From positions 8,489,220 to 8,553,219 of the forward strand of contig JACTAT010000039.1 of NCBI GenBank assembly GCA_014526335.1: a DNA stretch of 64,000 nucleotides. Direction: 5' to 3'. Of this stretch, positions 43,570-53,900 are shown in pieces. The stretch comes from Chrysaora quinquecirrha (lineage: Eukaryota; Cnidaria; Scyphozoa; Semaeostomeae; Pelagiidae). Position 1 is the first letter of the stretch. Each line of letters opens with the position of its first letter. A program made the translations under genes and the position numbers. The notes below the pieces were generated by a model. That model saw only the letters and a program-made list of their open reading frames with translations. It was not told the DNA's origin and searched no databases.

Positions 43570-46500
43570 AAAAAACAGACTCCAAGAACAACAGAAAACA
43601 TGAGAGTGGCTGATGAAACACTTGTGAATCCAACTGATGAAGAAGTTATGCAAGATGAACAGACAGATGAACTGGCATCATATTTCAGATGTGAAAGAAC
43701 CCCAAAAGTATTGATTACAACAAGTGATAAACCTAAATCATATGTAAGTATTTTGTAATTTTGTAATACAAAAAATTCAATAGCCTGATTGGTTTGATTG
43801 CCCTGCTGATTGCACAATTAGGTGATTTGTTGATTGAGTGATTGCATGTTTACTTGTTTTGTTGGATGATTGACTGATCAGGTGATTCATTGATTGAGTG
43901 ATTGATTGATTGCTTGATTGTTTCATTGACTGATTGCATGATTAATTTGTTGATTGTTTGATTGACTGATTAGGTGATTGATTGATTGTTTGATTGATTG
44001 TCTGATTGACTGATTAGGTGATTCATCAATTAACTGATTGCAAGGATGATTTATTGATTTTTTGATTGACTGATTAGTTGATTTATTGATTGATTGATTA
44101 CATGATTACTTGATTGATTAGATGATAAACTGATCAGGTGGCTGATTGATTGATTGATTGATTGATTGATTACATACATGATTACTTGGTTGCTGGGATG
44201 ATTGGCTGATTTGTCTCATTTTGTTTATTTGGTTCATTATATGTTTAATTGGTTCATTATATGATTGATTGATTGATTGATTGGTTTATTGGTCGTCTCA
44301 TTGAATGATCAGGTGATTCATTGATTAATTGAGTCATTGGTTGGTTTTATGATTAGCCAATCAGCTGATTTATTGACTGGATGATTTTGTGATTGGTTGA
44401 TTAATTGTATAATTGAAAAATCAGGCAAGAAATTGTTCAGTTGGCTGACTTCTTGACTGGGAAGTAATTGAGAGATTTGTTGGTTTTTTGATTGATTAAC
44501 TGAATGATTAATTGTATGACTGACTGATTCAGTCTTGATTTGTTAGTTGTTTGGCTGATTGTTTTGTCGTGATGATATGAGGAGTGGCTGGTTTTTTAAT
44601 GATTAATCGTATGATGAAATTATTTGGCTATTGTGATTAGTTGATTGGTTGATTGGTTGATTGAGTAGTTGATTTATTGAACATTAAAATGACTGCACAA
44701 TTAAATGATTTTTGATTTGATTCACTGAAAAGTTCTTGGTTTCAGGAAACAATGAAGTTTGTTGATGATCTAGTTACTTCGATACCAAACAGTGAATATC
44801 ATGAAAGAAAAGGCATTGATATAAAAAAGATGATTCCGCAAGCAATTGAACGAGAATTTACAGATATTGTTGTAGTGAATGAAGATAGAAAGAAAGCTAG
44901 TATCCTTTTCATCAAAAATTTTGCTAGAAATAATCTTTTAGAAATAATTCTTTGTCTTGAAACGCTATAACTGCAACCTTGTTCCCAGGGCGAATAGGAC
45001 GTCTACAGTAACGCCCCTACTTTTAGGAAATAGACATATAAGAAACTGCAGTCTCGAGAATCTCGTGAAACGTATCATACAGGCCTAAACTGTATTGTTC
45101 CTCATCATGTCACCGAAATTCTTTGTGTTCACCAATATTTTGGCCAACCCAGATCGTCTCCGGTCTCCGCCGATTTTAGGTCGACTGTTGAGATTTGAGG
45201 AAAAACACGTTTTGCGACCTAGGGACAACGTTGGCTGTAAAAGAATTTACACTAGTTGTACTTCCGTATACCGGACACGACACCTGTGAAACCAATGTTA
45301 TTGTCCGTTCTAGAGAGATGGGATGGCCATTGTATGGATGTTTGTTTTTACAAAGAAATGAGCTGCGGACAGAAAACAAATTTCTTAATTTAAATGTCCT
45401 TCGTGTTGAGTTGATCAGGTTTCTACTTTGTCAAGCGTTCGCCGCGAATGCAAGAGAGTCAAACTGCGCATGTTTGTACATATTTCGCTGCGAATTCGTG
45501 GCGAATTCACTGGTCATTTCGCCTCGTGGAAATCAGCCTTAATGCTGGTTTCACTTCTACGAACTTGGCCGCGCGATCGTGCTACCTGCTCTCTGAGCTT
45601 GCGTAGCTTATTGCAGTGAAGAAAATTGTCATCTGCGATTGCGCTACTGATTGTGCTTTCAAGCAGTCGCTCTGTATTATGAAAATTACTCTACATTATA
45701 TGATCCTTAATAGAGTTACTTTCAGATGCCATTTTAATTTGTCACTTGCCAGAAGGACCAACCGCATACTTCAAATTATCAAATGTAAGGAGATCAAAAG
45801 CTGTAAAGGTATAGATTTACTTTAACTTATATAAGTTTCTAGACTAGTTGTTTTGTGATTGCATGGTAGATCTTTTGCTTGACTAGTTGATTAATTGATT
45901 AATTGATCAGTTGATTGATAATCATGATTGATTGGTCGCCTAAATGATTAATTGGCTGGGTAATTGGTTGATTTCATTGAATTTCCTCTGACAGAGTAGA
46001 CGATTTGTTTATTAAGTGACTGATTCATTGATTCGTAATTCGGTGCAATGGTTACAGTGGTCAGTGACTGTTTAAAGGAACTCAGCTTGGTCCTCAGCAA
46101 GGGCGCCGGAAGCAATGCAGGGCGGCGGGGGCAGAAGCAACAATTTTTCTGGCGCCACTGGTCCTCGGTGGTGAAACAGAGCACAAACGCTAGCATAAGA
46201 TGAAGGTGAAGGTGAAAGGGTGTACTCGCCGCCATTTGCTAGGGTCTCAAAAGTAGATGAACTAACTAGATCTCGTTCCTGGCTTTGACGCTATCGTGAC
46301 TGGGGCTCAAACCCCGACCTTGCTGAGCTCTTGACTCCGCGAGCTTTAGCTGAATTAGACCACAACGCCACGGCACCCTGAAGGACCCTATTCGCCAGCA
46401 AGAACGAGCCTCAACAAAAGCAAAAGAATATAAAACCTTTCCTTTCTACTTGTGTCTTGTGGTTGCGCTTGTGTCGCGATTTTCAATAGTGAAGATAAGC

Positions 46501-47857
46501 TAAACATATGCACAAGGGCGAACAGCTTTTTAAAGGCAGGCACCGAAATGTTAGTTTGATGATTGATTAATCTCACTGCACTTTTTTTTTATAAGAGCAC
46601 TGAAATTGAAGAAAGCCATGCAGTGTTCTTAGTTTTTCCGATTTGAAGGCTCAAAATGTTCTTAACATGTTCTTAATTTTCTTGCTTTTAAAAAGCTGTT
46701 GTTCTTCAAATTAGGTGACAATTGCTACGAAAAGGGACGCACATGTAAAAATGTCACATAGTCACAATTATTGATAGTTTACCTGTTTTCTAGAGAGGAG
46801 AACAGGACAGTGCCAATAAAATTATAATTTTTCTAGCTTCACAAAGCCTTGTTATGTTCTTAGCATGTTCTTAACTTTTCAGCCTCTGAAGCCTTATGTT
46901 CTTATATACTTTGTTCTTATAAAAAACGTGTATAGTATTGACGGTATTTATTCTGTTGCAGTTGCCTAAGATCTTGTGTTATCGCCAACTGTTCAAAGAA
47001 AATACCTGTCATTAAAAAGTTCTTCAACGATCTTTGACTATTGTTACGATCTGTCTCTATCTAAGGCCGTGGCCAAACGATCAAACATTTTTTGGTCAAA
47101 CATTTGAGATTTGCTTTAAAAATGTCGCAAAAATTGCTTGACATGCATAGCTTGCTTGGCTCTCTGATCATAAAAGAAGAGGGCTCAACTTAGCCGAAAC
47201 ACAAAAGCCAAACAAGAGGAGAATCTTGAGCTGTATCCTGTATGACTTGGAGAGTTACGGTTTCATTGAGCTCTTTAGGTCAGTGGAATCGTCGTTGGCT
47301 CTCTGATTATGCAGTCTCTGGGTTCGAATCCCATCAATTGGGGTATGCCACTGGTGCAAAAATCTATCCTTGTGTTCGCTGTTCATTAAAAATATATATT
47401 CCTTTCAGGTACATTTTCAAAAATGAGAAGAAAGTTGGACTGCAAGAATTAGGACCACGATTCACACTGAAGTTGCGTTGGTTACAAAAAGGTGCTTTTG
47501 ATACGAAATTTGGTGAATATGAATGGATACACAAGGTACTTCACTTCAAAAAAGTATTTTTTCCTATCTTTGTAGATTTTAATATTTATTATCTTCTTTG
47601 ATTTTTGTAACATTTGCCGTGTATTTACTGTAGACTTATTGCTTGAGACGTTAATCCTCTTCTCCACCACCCCGACACCCCGCTACAACTACAGTTTGAG
47701 CGATCTCATTTAAGTGTCAGCCTCGGTTTCATGAGCGATCACTGGGACCCAGGTAATAAGTCTATATTTACCGTACGGAAGATCTGAAATTTATTTCAAT
47801 ATATCATTTTTTCAGAGAAAAGAAATGGATACAAGCAGAAAGAAGTTCCATCTATAA
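43570..47857 (+). CDS. RPF1: Ribosome production factor 1 (Brix domain), 5' end and central exons missing
   Basis: Visible exons: 43570-43743 (58 codons), 44746-44899, 47409-47535, 47816-47857 (TAA). RPF1 is a nucleolar Brix-domain protein for assembly of the large ribosomal subunit (5S RNP recruitment is known for the wider Brix group). Seen: [78 protein letters not shown], then [20 protein letters not shown] (the [10 protein letters not shown] motif is a Brix hallmark), GEYEWIHK, and the C-terminal [11 protein letters not shown]. The exon at 44746 ends in phase 1 but the next visible exon needs phase 2, and about 90 residues of the Brix core expected between them are not found on either strand of 44900-47408. 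The N terminus is also missing. It is either a mis-assembled gene or a truncated copy; the ends are well conserved. Confidence 0.88.
43790..44700. repeat. Degenerate ATTG/TGAT simple repeat filling an RPF1 intron
   Basis: About 900 bp of decayed GATTGATT units (with TGATTGATTGATTGATTGAT runs near 44140-44170 and 44258-44280). Similar sequence recurs at about 45870-45960. Confidence 0.85.
44970..46199. other. Sequence in place of the missing RPF1 exons
   Basis: Roughly 44970-45830 is mixed, higher-GC, non-repetitive sequence with overlapping ORFs (45195-45542, 45616-45825) that match no family I know and no RPF1 residues. The ATTG repeat resumes at 45870. Confidence 0.4.
46200..46380 (-). mobile_element. 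tRNA-related SINE family 1, minus orientation
   Basis: GATGAAGGTGAAGGTGAAAG, then GGTGTACTCGC, CTCAAACCCCGACC (reversed B-box) and CCACAACGCCACGGCACCCT match the copy at 13925-14100. Confidence 0.75.
46575..46935. mobile_element. MITE family J copy 2
   Basis: CTGCACTTTTTTTTTTATAA, then GAGCAC, at the left; GTTCTTATAAAAAACGTGTA, then TAG, at the right. Subterminal words (ATGTTCTTAACATGTTCTTAA, TTCAGCCTCTGAAG) match the family's style. The ends are less exact than in copy 1. Confidence 0.7.
47063..47160. mobile_element. MITE family A, left end only
   Basis: CTAAGGCCGTGGCCAAACGA, then TCAAACATTTTTTGGTC, then internal family words, stopping abruptly at GCTTGCTTGGCTCTC where the SINE-like unit starts. 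Confidence 0.7.
47160..47395 (+). mobile_element. SINE-like family 2, full unit
   Basis: Leader GGGCTCAACTTAGCCGAAAC, then GTATGACTTGGAGAGTTACGG, A-box TTTAGGTCAGTGGAATCGTC, B-box GGTTCGAATCCC, GGTATGCCACTGGTGCAAAA and tail GTGTTCGCTGTTCATT. It ends about 14 bp before the RPF1 exon at 47409, so it supplies sequence next to that exon's acceptor. Confidence 0.8.
47693..47766. mobile_element. Half of a family K MITE
   Basis: CAGTTTGAGCGATCTCATTT, then AAGTGTCAGCCTCGG, then CCAGGTAATAAGTCTA resemble the right half of the 18122-18263 element. The left half is absent. Confidence 0.6.
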
Positions 47858-48119
47858 TCTCATGCGATTTGACATTTTTAACAACATCAACATCTTAACA
47901 AAAACAATAGAAAGTTCGTATTAAGGATTGACTAGCTGACAGCTAATTAGAAACTAGAAATCGTATAAAGTTTCCTTTTTAAATATCGTATATATTAATT
48001 GTTTTCAGATTCATAAAATTTGTTATTATCTGTTTAGTCAAAAACCAACCAATTGTGTTTTTTTCCTGCTTTTCTGAAACGTCTGACAATCAAGTTTTTT
48101 GAGCATGAGGTTTACGGAA

Positions 48120-48367
48120 CTCTTAGGTGCCAAATAAACGTCCCCCCAGTTTATTAATTTTGTCTTTTTCCCCCACCCCCAGACCTTATTAGGACCCCCC
48201 GTTTACTAATTTTTGAAGAAAAAAATTCACTTGTGAAAAGAGTAATCTACGTTTATTAAATTTTACCCACCCCCGGACCTTATTAGGCCCCCCCGTTTAT
48301 ACAATTTTCGAAAAAATTTCCACCCCCCACATTTATTCTGACACCCCGTTTATTTGGCACCTAAGAG
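48120..48367. mobile_element. MITE family D copy 2 (248 bp)
   Basis: CTCTTAGGTGCCAAATAAAC at the left and GTTTATTTGGCACCTAAGAG at the right are perfect 20-bp inverted repeats. The interior is C-rich repeats of CCTTATTAGGACCCCCCGTT type. Confidence 0.9.
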
Positions 48368-48392
48368 TAAGGGCATGGCAATGCGAGTAATG

Positions 48393-48467
48393 TACCCTGG
48401 GTGCCAGACTCTCGAAATTAAAAACGAGAATCTCGTTTTTAATTTCGAGAGTCTGGCACCCAGGGTA
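48393..48467. mobile_element. 75-bp perfect hairpin flanked by a 9-bp direct repeat
   Basis: Two 37-nt arms (48393-48429 and 48431-48467) are exact reverse complements separated by a single A. CGAGTAATG lies directly before (48384-48392) and directly after (48468-48476), as a target-site duplication would. It looks like a very recent, arms-only fold-back insertion. Confidence 0.9.
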
Positions 48468-50348
48468 CGAGTAATGCAACAAATGACAACCATTCGCCCG
48501 ATTTTGCAACACCCATAATCCATATGGGTTAAGACTATTTCCAACCGATCTACTAAGACTTAAGAGATATTTTGAATAAATATGCAAGTCTTTGATACCC
48601 CTCGCTTTGCCCAAATTTTCGAACATTTGGCATGGCAAGGCTATACACTTAGAATTTTTGCGATTATTGAGGAGTAAATTTTTCTCATCAAGTCAATAAA
48701 ATATGAAAGAAAAAGACAATGTTATCGAAAGTATAGAAAAGGTCGATAAAACTTAGATATTGGGCGATTTTTGGCCATTTTCCCTTAGTATAGCCTTGCC
48801 TTTTTTGCAAAAATCGGTCGATTTCTTGGGTTTATTTTGGTCAATTTTCTGGACTTAAAGGTGTTATTTTTGCCCCCTGGATCAATAAAAAGCCTACTTA
48901 TAGCTTTATCATAGTATTTTAGTAGGTTTTGGAAGATTTTTAAAAACCCCAATTTTGGGCGATTTTTGGCCATTTTCCCTTAGTATAGCCTTGCCTTTTT
49001 TGCAAAAATCGGTCGATTTCTTGGGTTTATTTGGGTCAATTTTCTGGGCTAAAAGGTATTATTTTTGCCCTCTGGATGAATAAAAACCCTACTTATAGCT
49101 TTATCATAGTATTTTAGTACGTTTTCGGAAGATTTTGAAAAACCCCGATTTTGGGCGATTTTTGGCCATTTTGCCTTAGTATAGCCATGCCTTTTTTGCA
49201 AAAATCGGTCGAATTCTTGGGTTTATTTTGGTCAATTTTTTGGGCTTAAAGGTGTTATTTTTGCCCTCTGGATGAATAAAAAGCCTACTTATAGCTTTAT
49301 AATAGTATTTTAGTAGGTTTTGGAAGATTTTGAAAAACCCCAATTTTGGGCGATTTTTGGCCATTTTGCCTTAGTATAGCTTTGCCTTTTTTGCAAAAAT
49401 CGGTCGATTTCTTGGGTTTATTTTGGTCAATTTTCTGGGCTAAAAGGTATTATTTTTGCCCTCTGGATGAATAAAAAGCCTACTTATAGCTTTATAATAG
49501 TATTTTAGTAGGTTTTGGAAGATTTTGAAAAACCCCAATTTTGGGCGATTTTTGGCCATTTTCCCTTAGTATAGCCTTGCCTTTTTTGCAAAAATCGGTC
49601 GATTTCTTGGGTTTATTTTGGTCAATTTTCTGGGCTAAAAGGTATTATTTTTGCCCTCTGGATGAATAAAAAGCCTACTTATAGCTTTATAATAGTATTT
49701 TAGTAGGTTTTGGAAATTTTTGAAAAACCCCGATTTTGGGCGATTTTTGGCCATTTTGCCTTAGTATAGCCTTGCCTTTTTTGCAAAAATCGGTCGATTT
49801 CTTGGGTTTATTTTGGTCAATTTTCTGGGCTAAAAGGTATTATTTTTGCCCTCTGGATGAATAAAAACCCTACTTATAGCTTTATCATAGTATTTTAGTA
49901 GGTTTTGGAAGATTTTTAAAAACCCCGATTTTGGGCGATTTTTGGCCATTTTGCCTTAGTATAGCCTTGCCTTTTTTGCAAAAATCGGTGGATTTCTTGC
50001 GTTAATTTTGGTCAATTTTCTGGGGTAAAAGGTATTATTTTTGACCCCTGGATGAATAAAAACCCTACTTATAGCTTTATAATAGTATTTTAGTAGGTTT
50101 TGGAAGATTTTGAAAACCCCCGATTTTGGGCGATTTTTGGCCATTTTGCCTTAGTATAGCCTTGCCTTTTTTGCAAAAATCTGTCGATTTCTTGGGTTTA
50201 TTTTGGCCAATTTTCTTGGCTAAATGGCATTATTTTACCCCTGGATGGGTAAAAAGCCTTTTTTTAGCTTTATAATAGTATTTTAGTAGGTTTTGGAAGA
50301 TTTTGAAAACCCCCGATTTTGGGCGATTTTTGGCCATTTTGCCTTAGC

Positions 50349-50904
50349 TTAGTATTTTGCCAAAATCCCTAGGAGCGAAAGATACTGTTTATACTGCAAA
50401 TCACAAGGGTCAAATGAAGTTGAAGATGAAATTCATTTTGCCCTTACTTGTCCTCTATATTGTGATGAAAGAAAAGGTATGCTAGATGCAATCAGCAACA
50501 AATTCCCATCCACCAGTCTTTTAAGCTATGATAATCTATATATATGGCTAATGAGTCAAGAGGACAACTTCTGCATTAACATGTTAGCAAAATTTATCCG
50601 CAATGCTTTTTCTAAAAGAGAAAAGAACCTGCACCAGCTCTTATTGAGATAAAACATGAATTTCAACGTTATTCCCCTTCGAGTATATTAGTTTCTTTTT
50701 AAAGAAAACTACAGACTATGAATTATAATTGTATTGGGTTTGTTGAAATAATTTGGTTATTATTTTGTTGTTAAAATTGAACGGGACTGAACTATTTAGA
50801 AACAATTTAAATATTGAAATTTCTTATAATTTAAATGTATATGTATGTAGGTTAAGGGCCATCTCGGCCTGTATGCCTGTCATTAAAAAAAAAAAAAAAA
50901 AAAA
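50349..50904 (+). mobile_element. 5'-truncated LINE (non-LTR retrotransposon) 3' end, copy 1
   Basis: An open frame, already open at the left junction, encodes the C-terminal end of a LINE ORF2: IPRSERYCLYCKSQGS…EDEIHFALTCPLY (a C-x2-C…H…C zinc-finger-like motif common at LINE C termini), ending KNLHQLLLR at a TAA (50650-50652). A ~230-nt 3' UTR and a ~20-nt poly(A) at 50885-50904 follow. It is inserted in a satellite monomer, and TAGCCTTGCC resumes right after the A run. No reverse transcriptase core remains. Confidence 0.88.
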
Positions 50905-53900
50905 TAGCCTTGCCTTTTTTGCAAAAATCGGTCGAATTCTTGGGTTTATTTTGGTCAATTTTCTGGGCTAAAAGGTATTATTTTTGCCCTCTGGATGAAT
51001 AAAAAGCCTACTTATAGCTTTATAATAGTATTATTGTAGGTTTTGGAAGATTTTAAAAAACCCAGATTTTGGGCGATTTTTGGCCATTTTGCCTTAGTAT
51101 AGCCTTGCTTTTTTTGCAAAAATCGGTCGAATTCTTGGGTTTATTTTGGTCAATTTTCTGGGCTAAATGGCATTATTTTTACCCCCTGGAAGGGTAAACA
51201 GCCTTCTCATAGCTTTATATAAGTATTTTAGTAGGTTTCGGAAGATTTGGAAAATCCTCGATTTTGGGCGATTTTTGGCCATTTTGCCTTAGTATAGCCT
51301 TGCCTTTTTTGCAAAAATCGGTCGATTTCTTGGGTTTATTTTGGTCAATTTTCTGGGCTAAATGGCATTATTTTTACCCCCTGGATGGGTAAAAAGCCTT
51401 TTTTTAGCTTTATAATAGTATTTTAGAAGGTTTTGGAAGATTTTGAAAACCCACGATTTTGGGCGATTTTTGGCCATTTTGCCTTAGTATAGCCTTGCCT
51501 TTTTTGCAAAAATCGGTCGATTTCTTGGGTTTATTTTGGTCAATTTTCTGGGCTAAATGGCATTATTTTTACCCCCTGGATGGGTAAAAAGCCTTTTTTT
51601 AGCTTTATAATAGTATTATTGTAGGTTTTGGGAGATTTAAAAAACCCAGATTTTGGGCGATTTTTGGCCATTTTGCCTTAGTATAGCCTTGCCTTTTTTG
51701 CAAAAATCGGTCGAATTCTTGGGTTTATTTTGGTCAATTTTCTGGGCTAAAAGGTATTATTTTTGCCCTCTGGATGAATAAAAAGCCTACTTATAGCTTT
51801 ATAATAGTATTATTGTAGGTTTTGGGAGATTTTAAAAAACCCAGATTTTGGGCGATATTTGGCCATTTTGCCTTAGTATAGCCTTGCCTTTTTTGCAAAA
51901 ATCGGTCGAATTCTTGGGTTTATTTTGGTCAATTTTCTGGGCTAAATGGCATTATTCTTACCCCCTGGATGGGTAAACAGCCTTCTCATAGCTTTATATA
52001 AGTATTTTAGTAGGTTTCGGAAGATTTTGAAAATCCTCGATTTTGGTCGATTTTTGGCCATTTTGCCTTAGTATAGCCTTGCCTTTTTTGCAAAAATCGG
52101 TCGATTTCTTGGGTTTATTTTGGTCAATTTTCTGGGCTAAATGGCATTATTTTTACCCCCTGGATGGGTAAAAAGCCTTTTTTTAGCTTTATAATAGTAT
52201 TATTGTAGGTTTTGGGAGATTTTAAAAAACCCAGATTTTGGGCGATTTTTGGCCATTTTGCCTTAGTATAGCCTTGCCTTTTTTGCAAAAATCGGTCGAA
52301 TTCTTGGGTTAATTTTGGTCAATTTTCTGGGCTAAAAGGTAATATTTTTGCCCTCTGGATGAATAAAAAGCCTACTTATAGCTTTATAATAGTATTATTG
52401 TAGGTTTTGGGAGATTTTAAAAAACCCAGATTTTGGGCAATTTTTGGCCATTTTGCCTTGGTATAGCCTTGCCTTTTTTGCAAAAATCGGTCGAATTCTT
52501 GGGTTTATTTTGGTCAATTTTCTGGGCTAAATGGCATTATTTTTACCCCCTGGATGGGTAAACAGCCTTCTCATAGCTTTATAATAGAATTATTGTAGGT
52601 TTTGGGAGATTTTAAAAAACCAAGATTTTGGGCGATTTTTGGCCATTTTGCCTTAGTATAGCCTTGCCTTTTTTGCAAAAATCGGTCGAATTCTTGGGTT
52701 TATTTTGGTCAATTTTCTGGGCTAAATGGCATTATTTTTACCCCCTGGATGGGTAAAAAGCCTTTTTTTAGCTTTATAATAGTATTTTAGTAGGTTTTGG
52801 AAGATTTTGAAAATCCTCGATTTTGGGCGATTTTTGGCCATTTTGCCATAGTATAGCTTTGCCTTTTTTGCAAAAATCGGTCGAATTCTTGGGTTTATTT
52901 TGGTCAATTTTCTGGGCTAAAAGGTATTATTTTTGCCCTCTGGATGAATAAAAAGCCTACTTATAGCTTTATAATAGTATTATTGTAGGTTTTGGGAGAT
53001 TTTAAAAAACCCAGATTTTGGGCGATTTTTGGCCATTTTGCCTTAGTATAGCCTTGCCTTTTTTGCAGAAATCGGTCGAATTCTTGGGTTTATTTTGGTC
53101 AAGTTTCTGGGCTCAATGGCATTATTTTTACCCCCTGGATGGGTCAACAGCCTTCTCATAGCTTTATATAAGTATTTTAGTAGGTTTCGGAAGATTTTGA
53201 AAATCCTCGATTTTCGTCGATTTTTGGCCATTTTGCCTTAGTATAGCCTTGCCTTTTTTGCAAAAATCGGTCGATTTCTTGGGTTTATTTTGGTCAATTT
53301 TCTGGGCTAAATGGCATTATTTTTACCCTCTGGATGGGTAAAAAGCCTTTTTTTAGCTTTATAATAGTATTATTGTAGGTTTTGGGAGATTTTAAAAAAC
53401 CCAGATTTTGGGCGATTTTTGGCCATTTTGCCTTAGTATAGCCTTGCCTTTTTTGCAAAAATCGGTCGAATTCTTGGGTTTATTTTGGTCAATTTTCTGG
53501 GCTAAAAGGTATTATTTTTGCCCTCTGGATGAATAAAAAGCCTACTTATAGCTTTATAATAGTATTATTGTAGGTTTTGGGAGATTTTAAAAACCCAGAT
53601 TTTGGGCGATTTTGGCCATTTTGCCTTAGTATAGCCTTGCCTTTTTTGCAGAAATCGGTCGAATTCTTGGGTTTATTTTGGTCAAGTTTCTGGGCTCAAT
53701 GGCATTATTTTTACCCCCTGGATGGGTCAACAGCCTTCTCATAGCTTTATATAAGTATTTTAGTAGGTTTCGGAAGATTGTGAAAATCCTCGATTTTGGT
53801 CGATTTTTGGCCATTTTGCCTTAGTATAGCCTTGCCTTTTTTGCAAAAATCGGTCGATTTCTTGGGTTTATTTTGGTGAATTTTCTGGGCTAAATGGCAT

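Larger units (their letters stand above)
47858..48755. other. Region between RPF1 and the satellite array
   Basis: It contains the RPF1 3' side, a MITE (48120-48367) and a perfect hairpin (48393-48467). The minus-strand ORFs at 48333-48638 span those palindromes and are not genes. Confidence 0.6.

Noticed and set aside
45195..45619. Overlapping ORFs in the interval where RPF1 exons are missing
   Set aside because: No similarity to RPF1 or any family recognised, and frames overlap one another.
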